Assembly (NCBI RefSeq): GCF_027172205.1
Contig: NC_070607.1
Span: forward strand, 1,560,001-1,624,000
Length of the DNA: 64,000 nt
DNA from: Podarcis raffonei
Lineage: Eukaryota; Chordata; Lepidosauria; Squamata; Lacertidae
Direction: 5' to 3'
Position numbers and translations under genes: made by a program. The notes under the pieces are model-generated. The model ran no database searches. It was given only the letters and a program-made list of their open reading frames with translations, and had not been told where the DNA came from. Below are positions 34,277-45,794 of this stretch, piece by piece. The stretch's first letter is position 1. Every line of letters begins with the position of its first letter.

Positions 34277-34410
34277 ACAATTCTCAGACCTAATTAAGGA
34301 TTTTCAAAGCAGATGTTCAGCTCCCAATTGCACCTTTTAATTCACATATACAGTTCCAGATTGGTTTAGAGATTTGATGTAGTCCAGAGCTAACACAGTA
34401 GTCTATTTTC

Positions 34411-34618
34411 CTATCGTCTCATAAACCTCTTTCTTTTCTTCCTCCGCTGCTTATCATCCATGTATTCAGTATCGTCAGGAGGTTCTGGGGTTACAAAACC
34501 ATGTGTCAGTTTATAGTAGACTATTGTGGAGTCTGATTCAACTATGGCCAGTGTGATAGAGAGCGGAGAATCAGGTTCATCCTTCAGAGTATATGATCTC
34601 TTCATGATCTGTCTCAAC
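34411..34618 (-). CDS. TSEN15: TSEN15, last coding exon
   Basis: TSEN15 is a non-catalytic subunit of the nuclear tRNA-splicing endonuclease, paired with TSEN34, which cuts introns out of pre-tRNA. This exon gives residues [11 protein letters not shown]...[20 protein letters not shown]...KLTHGF, closely matching the C-terminal end of the endonuclease-like fold in human TSEN15 ([22 protein letters not shown] as I recall it). The acceptor is tttctttctttcag; exon 3 ends on AG and this exon starts with G, making Arg. The stop TAG is at 34,411-34,413. Odd point: after the conserved part the lizard protein has an extra strongly basic tail ([13 protein letters not shown]) absent from the human sequence I remember. 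Confidence 0.93.
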
Positions 34619-35724
34619 CTGAAAGAAAGAAAAAGACTCCAGCAATTCTGCTTACTTTGTTTAAATTTCACAGTCAATCTACAAACAGATCAAGTTAATA
34701 ATAGTTCTTCTTTAAGTATCTAAAAAAGAACTCCGAGTAAATCAAATATCCTCGGAGTAAATCTTGCATGCTTCTGCTATCAAAGAAACCAAACAGTGCC
34801 TGCCAGCCTTTTTGACAAATTTATCAAAAGGACTGCCACCTATTTTCTTTTCTTTTTTGTGATGGGGCTCCCATGCCTCTAAAAGATGGATGACTGATAG
34901 CGGTGCAACAAAAGCAGCTTTCCCCGTCACCATGGGAATAGCTAGGGAGGGGTATAAATAAAATTTGCTAACATGCCACAAATCTAAAGTTATTAGGTGG
35001 GGCTACCGTGCACTAAAGGGCACACGCAGCATCACTTTGGTATAATTGTGGTGGCAATGGCCACTGGCTTAGATAAGATCCCAGAGTTATGGAATACGAT
35101 TAGCTTAATAATAATAGAATATAAGGTTGAACAGATAGCAGCCATGATTGCAGAATCATAGTCATATAAGAAAGTTAGGTAAATTACACAACATGAATGT
35201 ATCTGTATAATTAAAATATTTTCAGATTCACTCAAACCCCACCCCACCCGTTACTCTAAAGCGGAGTTTACCAAACTTGGGTCTCCGGCTTATTACATCC
35301 TGGCACACTGTAGAATATGGTTCCCTGCGCCGTTTGCAGGTTCCCTGTACTTTTTTCTCCTCTGTTCATTATCACCTTCCCCTGAGGACTCCTGGCAGCT
35401 GAAGAACCTGCCACTTTGCAGAATGCAGCACGCTTCAAAAGGGTGGCAGGCAGCAGCTGAGCGTAGCCTCTCCCTGCATGTGACTTCTCTCCTGTGATGA
35501 CTGCCAATTAGCCTTCATAATGGAAATCGCCCGCTAGCTGAGGCAGCTGCACACTATGAAGTCAAAGGGCAGCAGTTGGTATGCTGATGCCAAGCAAGGG
35601 TCAACACAGAGGTGGGGGGGCAGGGGGGTATCTCCGCCTCCCCTCCTCTTCTCTAAGCATTTAGGGATTGTGAAAGCCGTTTTTGTTGAATTCCAGAGAG
35701 GAATACAAATGAGAAAGTAGATGC

Positions 35725-35870
35725 TTCTTTGAAGAAGGGCTGCGGCCCAGTGGTAGAGCAAATGCTTTGCATGCACCAAGTCCCAGATTCAGCTCAGGAG
35801 ACAGCTCAGACTCCCTGCAGGCTGCCTCTCCACCAGGCCCTGTTGGGGGGGGCAGGATTCCCAGACACAA
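35725..35870 (+). mobile_element. tRNA-derived SINE, head region
   Basis: gggctgcggcccagtggtag with agagcaaatgctttgcatgc gives the tRNA-like A-box region, followed by a weakened B box (cccagattcagctc) and gacagctcagactccctgc. Same family as 5,758 and 42,775, diverged. Confidence 0.7.
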
Positions 35871-38331
35871 AAGCCACCTGTCTCTACTGTGTTATGAAGA
35901 CTAAATTTAAAAACTCAGCTCCTTCTGCATTCCAGAGCAGCAGTACTCAAGGCACAGAGTGAGGGCAAAAAACTGAAAGAGACCAAGTTCTAGAGGTCAT
36001 ATCCTTGGTAACTGGATTTTCCTAATTGAGGCCAGCTCAAAAATGCCATGAGTTGGCATCAAAGATGCAATGGCTACTTCATCTGACATACAACCATGTG
36101 TGTCCACTCTGCGCTGGATATGATTTAGAGAATAAATCTCTGGAAATAAGGAAGTCAGCACTTCCACTGCCTCAAGGCAGCATTGTTGGGGCCAACCTAC
36201 GGAATTCCTGATAACCTGTACTTCTACAGAAGTTATTTGTTATAGAAACAGGGAAGGAACTCTCACTGAAGCGCTTCATCTCCAATTACACTGAAGGCAT
36301 TGTACAGCACATCTGTCATGAACGGGGATGGGGATAAGATATGTCTCAGGTTGACAGAATAACACACAAATTTGCCAGAAGCATTTTCTACTTCAAAAGC
36401 ACTGCGGGACAAAATATAGAAATACCAGTGGGTGAGGCGCAGATGGAAACAGTGACTCTTTCCATAGAACTCACACTGACCCTTTTCAACCCCTTTACTC
36501 CTGAAGTTCTTAAGGTCAGCACCAGCTAGCCCTGAAGTACACAGTGACTAGCACAATCCCAAATGAAACAAAATTACTGCAATTTACTAAAAAAAAAATA
36601 CTAAAATATTACTACAATAATCAATCATTTACAGGACATGTCAACTGGGAAGTCCCACTGATTTCAATAGGACTTACTTCCTAGCATGTGTGTATAGGAT
36701 TTCAGCCCTAAATTCTGATTTAATTGCTGAGGCTGGGCACCAACATAAGAGAAAGCCCCAAATAAGAAGTGTGCAAAGTAAAATGATGGCTTTTGGCAAA
36801 AAACCCCAGCCCCTTAAGGAAGGTTAAAGACTGTATTCGTTAAGAGCCAAAGATAGTCTGAAATGCTCAAATTACTAGTATGAGTATTTCAAAGCTTCCT
36901 CCTGATGGCTACTGGGGAGCTGGAGTAATGAGCTCATTAATTTAAGCATTGCCAAAACAAGATGTCAGTGTTACTGTAACTTTTATTTCCTCTCTGCTGA
37001 AAAAGTATTTGAAATTAGACATGTTTTGAATGTTAATCATTCAGGCAGTGTGGCAATAATGAGGCTTTGGTTCACTTTTGAACACAGAGGCTGAGGATTC
37101 AGCCCAAGCTGAAAAACACTAGAGCAAAATCTCCCATTACTAGGTGTGGCCTGCAAATCTCCAGCCCAGGAAATGCTTAGAAAAAAGTCTTCCTGTGGAT
37201 GCTTTCAGAATGCCCAATCATTCTTATTGTAACGTTCCTCAGTCTCCCAGTTTGAGTGCCCACTTAAAGATTTCTAATTTCCTTCTGTATTTTGTAGCCT
37301 ATGACAAGAGTCTGACCCAGAATAGCTGGTTTGTTATTATGGCTTGTCCTGTCTCTGAAGCACAAAGAATTGCCACGAAGATCACCGTTGTAGGTGCAGA
37401 ACACAGCATTGAAACTGAGCAGGCAGATACAAAATATTGCCCATGTAAGCTACAGAAGCTAAATTAACACACGTATTATATGGACAAACATGAGAACTGC
37501 CCCACCACATTAGCCCTATTCAAGTATTCATTTCTGAATGTATGAAGGAACCAGTGGGAATATGTAGGCCTCTTGGAGGCCAGGAATGATAAGCAAGCAG
37601 TACTAATGTTCACAGATGCAAAGAGGGCCTTTGATAATGTGTCCTGGATGTTTATGAAAAAATGATAGAGATGATGGATTTTGGAGAATCATTTCAGAGG
37701 GCAATAGATGCAATCTACTCAGAACAACAGGCTATGTTGATAGTGAATAATGTGACAACAGAAAAATGTAAAATTGCAAAAAGGACAAGACAGGGATGTT
37801 CCCTGTCTCCATTGCTGTTTATATTAGTCTTAGAAACACTGGCAAGATGTATAAGCTCAGATGATGAAATAAAAAGTATTACGTTTGGGTGCAAAGCATA
37901 CAAACTGAAAGCCTTTGTGGATGATTTGGTGATAGAAGACCCGTCAAAAAGTTTACCAAGGGTCTTGGATAGAATTTTGGGGTTTCGCTGGGTAGCAGGA
38001 TTTAAGCTAAACAAACAAACAAACAAACAAAAACCAAATTGTTGGTACAAAATATGACAGAACAACAACAAAAGGAATTACAAAAACAAACAAACAAAAA
38101 CACCCTGGAATTATCAATAGGAAAAAATGTGAAATATTTGGGGATATGAAACTTTCCCAAAGATGGAAGGAGGACAATCAATCTACAAAAGAAGAAGGGC
38201 AGCTAAAGATGATGGACTATGCCAAATTAGCGAAAATGACCAGGAAAATCAGAGATCAAAAGGACAATAAATTTAATAAAGATTGGGGGAATTTTAAAAG
38301 TTATTTCAAAGAACACAGCCAAGCATACTAG

Positions 38332-40492
38332 GACTCAATTTCTCGACTTTAAGAAAGCCGACTTCATAAAACTTAGGGAAGTGCTGGGTGAGATCCCATG
38401 GACAGTAATACTAAAAGGAAAGGGAGTTCATGATGGCTGGGAGTTTGTTAAGAGGGAGATAGTAAAAGCACAACTTCAGGCAATACCAATGAGACGGAAA
38501 CATGGAAGGTGCCTAAAGAAGCCAGGGTGGCTATCTAAAGAACTTTTAACTGAGTTAAGATTAAAAAAGGATGTGTACAAAAAATGGAAAAGGGGGGAAA
38601 CCACCAAAGAGGAATTCAAACAAATAGCCAGCACGTGTAGGCACAAAGTCAGAAAAGCTAAAGCACAGAATGAACTCAGGCTTGCTAGAGAGGTTAAAAG
38701 CAACAAAAAAGGCTTTTATGGGTATGTTTGTAGCAAAAGGAAGAACAAAGAAACAGTGGGGTCACTCAGAGGAGAAGATGGTGAAATGCAAACAGGGGAC
38801 ACAGAAAGGGCTGAACTCCTCAATGCCTTCTTTGCCTCAGTCTTCTCCGATAAAGAAAACAATGCCCGACCTGAAGAATTTGGAGCAAATGATTCAGCAG
38901 AGGAAACACAGCCCAGAATAACTAAGGAGATAGTACAAGAATACTTGGCTAGTCTAGATGTATTCAAGTCTCCAGGGCCAGATGAACTGCATCCAAGAGT
39001 ATTAAAAGAACTGGCAGATGTGATCTCAGAACCACTGGCAGTCATCTTTGAGAATTCCTGGAGAACAGGCGAAGTCCCGGCAGACTGGAGGAGGGCAAAT
39101 GTTGTCCCTATTTTCAAAAAGGGGAAAAGAGAGGACCCAAATAATTACCGCCCAGTCAGTCTGACATCAATACCAGGGAAGATTCTGGAGCAGATCATTA
39201 AGCAAACAGTCTGTGAGCACCTAGAAAGGAATGCTGTGATCACCAATAGTCAGCATGGATTTCTGAAAAATAAGTCATGTCAGACTAACCTGATCTCGTT
39301 TTTTGACAGAATTACAAGCCTGGTAGATGAAGGGAACGCAGTGGATGTAGCCTACCTTGATCTCAGCAAGGCATTTGACAAGGTGCCCCATGATATTCTT
39401 GTAAAGAAGCTGGTAAAATGCGGTCTTGACTATGCTACCACTCAGTGGATTTGTAACTGGCTGACTGACCGAACCCAAAGGGTGCTCATCAATGGTTCCT
39501 CTTCATCCTGGAGAAGAGTGACTAGTGGGGTGCCACAGGGTTCTGTCTTGGGCCCGGTCTTATTCAACATCTTTATCAACAACTTGGATGATGGACTCAA
39601 GGGCATCCTGATCAAATTTGCAGATGACACCAAACTGGGAGGGGTGGCTAACACCCCAGAGGACAGGATCACACTTCAAAACGACCTTGACAGATTAGAG
39701 AACTGGGCCAAAACAAACAAGATGAATTTTAACAGGGAGAAATGTAAAGTATTGCACTTGGGCAAAAAAAATGAGAGGCACAAATACAAGATGGGTGACA
39801 CCTGGCTTGAGAGCAGTACATGTGAAAAGGATCTAGGAGTCTTGGTTGACCACAAACTTGACATGAGCCAACAGTGTGACGCGGCAGCTAAAAAAGCCAA
39901 TGCAATTCTGGGCTGCATCAATAGGAGTATAGCATCTAGATCAAGGGAAGTAATAGTGCCACTGTATTCTGCTCTGGTCAGACCTCACCTGGAGTACTGT
40001 GTCCAGTTCTGGGCACCACAGTTCAAGAAGGACACTGACAAACTGGAACGTGTCCAGAGGAGGGCAACCAAAATGGTCAAAGGCCTGGAAACGATGCCTT
40101 ATGAGGAACGGCTAAGGGAGCTGGGCATGTTTAGCCTGGAGAAGAGGAGGTTAAGGGGTGATATGATAGCCATGTTCAAATATATAAAAGGGTGTCACAT
40201 AGAGGAGGGAGAAAGGTTGTTTTCTGCTGCTCCAGAGAAGCAGACACGGAGCAATGGATCCAAACTACAAGAAAGAAGATTCCACCTAAACATTAGGAAG
40301 AACTTCCTGACAGTAAGAGCTGTTCGACAGTGGAATTTGCTGCCAAGGAGTGTGGTGGAGTCTCCTTCTTTGGAGGTCTTTAAGCAGAGGCTTGACAACC
40401 ATATGTCAGGAGTGCTCTGATGGTGTTTCCTGCTTGGCAGGGGGTTGGACTCGATGGCCCTTGTGGTCTCTTCCAACTCTATGATTCTATGA
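38332..40492 (+). mobile_element. CR1 LINE, 5'-truncated, with intact reverse transcriptase ORF
   Basis: Inserted in the L1 above. It ends with the CR1 tail gactcgatggcccttgtggt ... ctctatgattctatg. The frame is open from 38,381 to 40,420. Few bases of duplication are seen (gaacac on both sides), as usual for CR1. The high coding integrity argues for a fairly recent insertion. Confidence 0.92.
38381..40420 (+). CDS. CR1 ORF2 reverse transcriptase, lacking the endonuclease
   Basis: 679 codons without a stop. RT motifs in order: [84 protein letters not shown] and the catalytic [10 protein letters not shown]. The C-terminal region has the CR1 signature [20 protein letters not shown] and [19 protein letters not shown] full CR1 ORF2 also has an N-terminal apurinic endonuclease of roughly 230-250 residues, which is missing because of 5' truncation. 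It is therefore not autonomous. The start at 38,381 is just the first ATG in the remaining frame. Confidence 0.92.
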   Translation: MLGEIPWTVILKGKGVHDGWEFVKREIVKAQLQAIPMRRKHGRCLKKPGWLSKELLTELRLKKDVYKKWKRGETTKEEFKQIASTCRHKVRKAKAQNELRLAREVKSNKKGFYGYVCSKRKNKETVGSLRGEDGEMQTGDTERAELLNAFFASVFSDKENNARPEEFGANDSAEETQPRITKEIVQEYLASLDVFKSPGPDELHPRVLKELADVISEPLAVIFENSWRTGEVPADWRRANVVPIFKKGKREDPNNYRPVSLTSIPGKILEQIIKQTVCEHLERNAVITNSQHGFLKNKSCQTNLISFFDRITSLVDEGNAVDVAYLDLSKAFDKVPHDILVKKLVKCGLDYATTQWICNWLTDRTQRVLINGSSSSWRRVTSGVPQGSVLGPVLFNIFINNLDDGLKGILIKFADDTKLGGVANTPEDRITLQNDLDRLENWAKTNKMNFNREKCKVLHLGKKNERHKYKMGDTWLESSTCEKDLGVLVDHKLDMSQQCDAAAKKANAILGCINRSIASRSREVIVPLYSALVRPHLEYCVQFWAPQFKKDTDKLERVQRRATKMVKGLETMPYEERLRELGMFSLEKRRLRGDMIAMFKYIKGCHIEEGERLFSAAPEKQTRSNGSKLQERRFHLNIRKNFLTVRAVRQWNLLPRSVVESPSLEVFKQRLDNHMSGVL

Positions 40493-41820
40493 ACACTGTA
40501 AACAATTGAAAACATTGGCAGGATTTTGACAACACTTGCAATGAAGCGAGAACTATGATAAAAATTGAGTTTCAAGAAAATACGGAGAATACGATACGAT
40601 GCAGTTTGAAAAAGATTATCTGGGGAAACCATGGAGGGCTAGAGGGAAGTTCCAGGATTCCGAGAATCCTACTTGTAAAACGATTTTGATTTATGTATGA
40701 TGATAAATGTTAAAAGTGAAAATGAATTTTAAAATGTCAAAAAAGAAGGAATATGTAGACCTAGCCCTGTGTCCTCATTGCCGTCATGTGCAACACCATC
40801 TTCCAGCTGACGTGTGATTGGCTCAGTCCAAAGACTCACGTGATTCAATGTTTGGGGAGGATTCAAATGCTTCCCTGCATTATGAAGCAATACAGTCCCA
40901 TGCAAGTTATTCAAAACAGTGAGTCATTGGATCCTCATGAATCCAAATTTTAAGCAAGATGACAAACCCTGGTTTGAAGAATTGGACTTGCCACAAAATT
41001 AGCACTGCGGAGCACTGATCTTCCAGATTCTGACCAGTCAACCATGGATATTCCATTTCCCGGATATTCCATTCCATTCTGTTCCACCACCACCCCACCA
41101 AGACAGTCAGTATTCTGTGTCCATTATGTATGCTGAGCCCTCACTGAGCTGCTTTTGGATTTCCACACCCCACCCCAAACAACTTTGGGTTCTTTACAAA
41201 TACTGGGCTTCTCCAAAACTGCTGCTATCGCCCACTTCTGCACAGCCGAGACTGTTTAGGTTGCATAAGGATCTACACATGGCAAACTAATTCACTGTTA
41301 GTATTTATGATGGTGTGCACAACTGCAGCCACATAGAAGAACTGGGCACAAGTTCTTAAGTGGAGTCATTTGGCAGCTGAGAATGAAACAGACAGAGCAG
41401 GCTTGAGAGAAATCACACATTCAATGTTTGCCCTATTAGAAAGACTGGTTGCCAAGTGGACCTTCAATCAATGTAATTCATTCACCCTTTGCCATCCCAA
41501 GAATGTCATCTTTTAGCGGAATGCCAAAGACAGAGCAAACAGCATCACCACCACACAAATTTATAGAAACTCTACATGAATGAAAAGCTTAATGAAATAG
41601 TCAAAGATGCATTGGTGATATTGTAACTCCAGTAACTAAAAACATGTTTCAACAGATTTGTGGGTGCCTACCAACACATAAGGAATCAGGATTTGGTATT
41701 CTTTTCCCATGTCACTGACAAAAGCCAACAGTGATCTGGAAACCATCTGATCCTGGGGTACAAGAAGGAAATTTTCTAAACTGCGCAAGTCCACAATTCT
41801 GCCACTGTATTATACAGATG

Positions 41821-42062
41821 CAGTGGTACCTCAGATTAAGTACTGAATTCGTTCCGGAGGCCCGTTCTTAACCTGAAACTGTTCTTAACCTGAAGCACCA
41901 TTTTAGCGAATGGGGCCTCCTGCTGCCGCTGCGCCGCCAGAGTACAATTTCTGTTCTCATCCTGAAGCAAAGTTCTTAACCTGAAGCACTATTTCTGGGT
42001 TAGCGGAGTCTGTAACCTGAAGCGTATGTAACCTGAAGCATATGTAACCTGAAGTACCACTG
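41821..42062. mobile_element. Tigger/pogo-like MITE
   Basis: cagtggtacctcagattaag ... ctgaagtaccactg, TA following. Very similar to 27,098-27,323, with an extra internal repeat of gcatatgtaacctgaa near the right end. Confidence 0.85.
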
Positions 42063-42429
42063 TATTGGCCCTGGATCTAGAAATCAGCATCTGAAATTTT
42101 TAAATTTTTTATTAATGCCCACTTGAGACCCAGTCCTTTAACCCTCCGAGGAAGGCAGGAGATGAGATTTACATTTATATATGAAATGTGCTCAGAAACA
42201 AGCTAGCAGCTGGTGATGATTTTTTTTGCAAGTTGTGTTTCATTGAGTCCTGATTGTTATATTCTGAACCAGCCAAAGTTTTAAAACAATCTTCAAAGGC
42301 AGCTTCTATGGTTTCACCAAGCTTTGCCAAGCAAAACTGCAGGAGCAAAACAGCCTTGAGCATTGCCAACCTATGTTTGGTTTGGCTAAAATAAACTCAA
42401 AACCAAACCCTCTGTGGATCCTTGCTCAC

Positions 42430-42561
42430 CTCTCATGGCTAATTGACACGTGGACAGGAGTTGGCACCACCACTTGAAAACCATCCGTTTCTCTCTCTCG
42501 TCCACAGAGACACACAAGCTGGAATTCCGCAAGGCCAATGTAGGACACCTCATGCCAGTTC
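42430..42561 (-). CDS. TSEN15: TSEN15, third coding exon
   Basis: The 132-nt exon starts after ctag (42,562-42,565) with G, which completes a Lys codon from exon 2, and ends AG before gtgagc. It encodes NWHEVSYIGLAEFQLVCLCG, a short variable piece, then FQVVVPTPVHVSISHE. This matches the central part of TSEN15 (human [20 protein letters not shown] ... VVPTP ... SLSH, recalled). The VVPTP strand is well kept. Splice phases agree on both sides, which is strong support. Confidence 0.95.
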
Positions 42562-44079
42562 CTAGCTGAAGGAACAGCAGCAAAATGAGAATGAACTAAA
42601 TTAAAAATAGCATTCAGTTTAGTTCACTGGATTTCTAAAACACCTTTTTCTAAAGGAAGGCTCAAGGCGTCTTGCAGTAAGAGACGTAAGAGTCTGAAAC
42701 AAACCACAGAACAAGTGACACACCTAGAGTATATTTAGATACTGTATTACATTTCTCTCTTCCTTCAAGAGTTCTTGGGGAAGAACACAGACCAGGGTCA
42801 GGGCATCTACTCTGCATGCAGAAGGTCTCAGCTTGAGTCCCCAGTACCTCCAGCTCTGGCTGGCAATGACTCGCTGCCTGAAACCATAGAGTTGCTGCCA
42901 GTCGGAGCAGACAATCCTGAGCTAGATGGACCAGGGACCTGACAGGCACCATCCTATGTTCCTGTCCTTATTTACTCTCACAACCATCTTCTGAGAGATA
43001 GCCATGAAGCTCATTTAGTGACCTTGGGTAAGTCATTAAAGTAGGGATGTGTGTCAGGTTCATTTTGGTCCAGTTCCAGTAATTTATCTACACCACCACA
43101 ATGGCCATGATTGTGCATATGATTGCACGAGAGAGGGATCTTGCGTGTACCCAGGACACATAGTGCTAGTCATATTTGATGTGAAGTTACAAGGGGTGGG
43201 TGGGAGGTGGAGACTCACCTGGGTGACTGTCAGCTGTCTAACTGATCTATTTTCTCTAACAGCTTGCAAGGGGGAATCATCCGTGTGCAACTACTGCTGT
43301 ATGTTTTAATGAAACCAACAAGAATCCTATGAAGATGTGAATCTAACTATATCAAGCTCATGTGTGACACCACCTCCGCCTGATGGGGAGAGAGAGGACA
43401 GTCACTACAGGTATGCTGGGCTCTGTGGGGCTGGGCATTGTAACACTGATATGCAGAGTCGAGGGGAGAGAGACTTTGCACTGGCCACCAGGCAATGGCT
43501 TTTTCCACCTGCCTTGCCCCATCCTCCAGCCGTAGGAACCTTTCCCAGACCATGAACAGCAGAAACAGCTGGCAAGCGAGAAGATGAGTTCAGGGATTTT
43601 CTTTTTAAATAATTTTGCAAGTTGTATGTCTTTTGTTTCTGTTTGATCCTTTTACATGTGGTATTCTATGCATTGTGACTTGCTGTTGTTTTTATTGATT
43701 ATATTTAGTTATTATGTATTGTAAAGTGTGAATTTCTGTTTATTAGTTGCTGACATTTCATTTTACTGTGCACTATTATATTCCGAGGGATTATTAAATA
43801 TTACTTTATTTTATATAAGTTGTTTATTTGAAAGTTATGTTTTTATTATCACTTGTGCACAGTAATATAGAAAGGCTGTATACAAATCAAAAGTGAAATT
43901 AATTGAAAATGAAACATCCAATGGAGTTCAAGATGGGACAATTCAGAAGTGCAGATAGGCTCAAGGGATGTCTGCAAAAGTCCAAGGGCGTTATTGGCAC
44001 TCTTTTTAAACCAAATGATAAGCCTTAGCAGCTTGGGTTTTTTATTCCTCAGTCTGCCTTTGAAGCTGCCTCCATTAAC
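42562..44079 (-). other. TSEN15: TSEN15 intron 2
   Basis: GTTAAT donor at 44,079 and CTAG acceptor ending 42,562. A tRNA-derived SINE lies at 42,775-42,965. The remainder, 42,966-44,079, shows no gene; several spurious open frames overlap it. Confidence 0.85.
42775..42965 (+). mobile_element. tRNA-derived SINE
   Basis: cagggcatctactctgcatg, cagaaggtctcagcttgagt (B box region), ctcgctgcctgaaaccatag and gctagatggaccagggacct ... cctatgttcct give the full order of the family in the plus orientation. Confidence 0.82.
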
Positions 44080-44165
44080 TTGCCTTCTAAGAGGTCTAAG
44101 TAAACTAAGAAAGCAGCATGCACACAACTGCTCTCAGCCACTTCCAGCGACATCATCCCTGTGAG
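44080..44165 (-). CDS. TSEN15: TSEN15, second coding exon
   Basis: Encodes LTGMMSLEVAESSCVHAAFL then VYLDLLEG plus two bases of a Lys codon. The AAFLVYLDLLEGK stretch matches human VAFLVYLDLMESK (recalled). The acceptor chosen is cttactcttgtgtctttcag, giving phase 0 and the same spacing from HP to MM as in human. A second AG seven bases inside (cacag) would remove part of the start. The donor GTTAAT is weaker than consensus but gives the right phase with exon 3. Confidence 0.9.
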
Positions 44166-44629
44166 CTGAAAGACACAAGAGTAAGCAATAGATGTAAAAG
44201 CTACTGCAACACAACAAAATTCAAGCAGTTTTATCCACAATATTTTGAAAGTGTTTTCCCATCAACTCTAGAGACGTTTGGAAGAACCCCAAAAAAAGCA
44301 CAGCACACACAGTTTTTTCAGGCCTGTTAATGGATTTACTGCTAGACAGTCTGTTAAAAGACTTGCTGGTCATGTTTTGAAAATGCCAATAAAATTGTCT
44401 TCCAAAAGGTGCAGTTTAGTGTTTTGGAAGGGGAGGGGCATGATTTAGCAATGCTGATTGTTCATAAAACAGGGCCAGTTCTGTCCTAGGCCTACTGGGC
44501 AGGGATTGCTTTAAATCTGTGTTTTGGCAAGCCCCTGACACAGGAAGGGGGCGGCAAGCAGCTGTATCTGAAACTGAACTTGGAATATCCATTGCTAGAA
44601 CTGCTATTTATAAATAACTGCCACAGCGA

Positions 44630-44865
44630 TGTATTTACTTGCTGCATTTATACCTCACCTTTCTGCCAAGGAGCTTGAGGCAGCAAATGTGGTTCTTCCT
44701 CCCCTCTATGTTAACCTCACAATAACCCTGTGAGGTGGGTTAGGCTGAGAGATGGGGACAGTCACCTGGCATTCCTCATGTCTTACTAGGGATGTGAATC
44801 TGGATTTCCCAGGGTCTAGCAAAGTACTCTAACTACTATATCACACGGGTTCAGCTGGAGCCAGA
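44630..44865 (-). mobile_element. tRNA-derived SINE with L2-like tail
   Basis: On the plus strand: tgcatttatacctcaccttt, ctcacaataaccctgtgagg, gtgggttaggctgagag, and at the right gtactctaactactatatca, the reverse of a tRNA-like A box. Same family as 10,985-11,205. Confidence 0.7.
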
Positions 44866-44941
44866 AGGTACTTTTCTGTTGACTAGCCAGGGCCAGAAGG
44901 TGAGGCTCCTGGTACTTTTGCCAGGGCTGGCTAATACAGAG

Positions 44942-45058
44942 CAGGGATGGGGTTTCTGTGGCACCTGCATATGATCTTGGACTTCAACTCCTTTGAGCCT
45001 CAGCCAGCAAAGTCAGGGCTGATGGGCATTGTGGGAGGCCACAGGCTCCTTGTCCCTG
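44942..45058. mobile_element. hAT-like palindromic MITE
   Basis: Inverted ends cagggatggggtttctgtgg and ccacaggctccttgtccctg. Flanking octamers atacagag and atgcagca agree at several positions and may be an aged 8-bp target duplication. Confidence 0.7.
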
Positions 45059-45794
45059 ATGCAGCACCTTCCTGCAGCCTGCCAGTTACAGAGGACAATG
45101 TTGCACAACCCTGTTTGTCAAATTAGGAACTGGCTTCCACACATGAGGTTCCCTGTTTAAGCGCTGGGGTACCTGACACACACAGCTGATACTGTGCAAA
45201 TGTAAAATTGCAGCACTGCTAGGGACATGCTGCAAGCTTCACCTGCACCTGGCACAGTATAATCATATTATAATGCCTTGATCACTACAGAGAGCTTGAT
45301 TCCTTCTTCATATCAAAAAAGCAAAATATCTGAGTTGTAAAGTTTGCATTTTATAAGCTTGAACAAGCTAATACTTTCTTAAACCTCTGGTGGCTTGTGT
45401 TACACAACCATCAAAATAAGCTCTCTTTTAATATGCCAAACTCATAAGAGGGTTATTTCAGTAAAAATCACATCAGATCATGGAGTTCTGCATTCTGATG
45501 CGGGGGGAGGAGATTGTTGACCCAGCTCAGGCAGAGAACTATTGCAGAGGGTCCTGTAAAACTTCACATTCTTACACTTGAATAGAAAGTTAAGTGTATT
45601 AAAAGTTATTGCTTTAAAACTCTTACAAATATTTGAGCTGAACATTCAGCTTTCAGATTCTCTACAGACTCTTTGTGCTCCAATCCTGAATATTGTTTTC
45701 ATACTTAAAGACGCACTGAAATCAGAAGGGTTTTATAAGAAGAGTTAGAGCCTGAATCTAAGAAGGAATTTGCAAGATGAGATTCAGATTAGTT

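Larger units (their letters stand above)
37572..40747 (+). mobile_element. L1 LINE, 5'-truncated and internally deleted, host of a CR1
   Basis: The L1 parts are about 37,572-38,331 and 40,493-40,747. The first holds RT motifs TDAKRAFDNVSW, RQGCSLSPLLFIL and KAFVDDLVIE, then skips to the extreme ORF2 C-terminus ([20 protein letters not shown]), so about 1 kb between them is missing compared with intact L1. A target duplication ggaatatgtag(g/a)cct at 37,557-37,571 and 40,748-40,762 (14 of 15 matching) flanks the whole. A frame break and the deletion make it dead. Confidence 0.85.
34619..42429 (-). other. TSEN15: TSEN15 intron 3
   Basis: An intron of about 7.8 kb, GTGAGC donor at 42,429 and TTTCAG acceptor ending 34,619. 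It carries a tRNA-derived SINE (35,725-35,870), an L1 with a CR1 inside (37,572-40,747) and a MITE (41,821-42,062). Stretches 34,620-35,720, 35,875-37,555 and 40,763-41,820 show no gene; a copy of the 'tttcaatagggacttact' interspersed repeat lies near 36,640-36,715. Confidence 0.85.

Noticed and set aside
35728-35790. Stand-alone tRNA gene
   Set aside because: The A- and B-box-like motifs belong to a multi-copy SINE head; no foldable complete cloverleaf or terminator is seen.
43849-44127. 92-codon minus-strand frame over TSEN15 exon 2
   Set aside because: Out of frame with the conserved TSEN15 peptide and continues into the intron.
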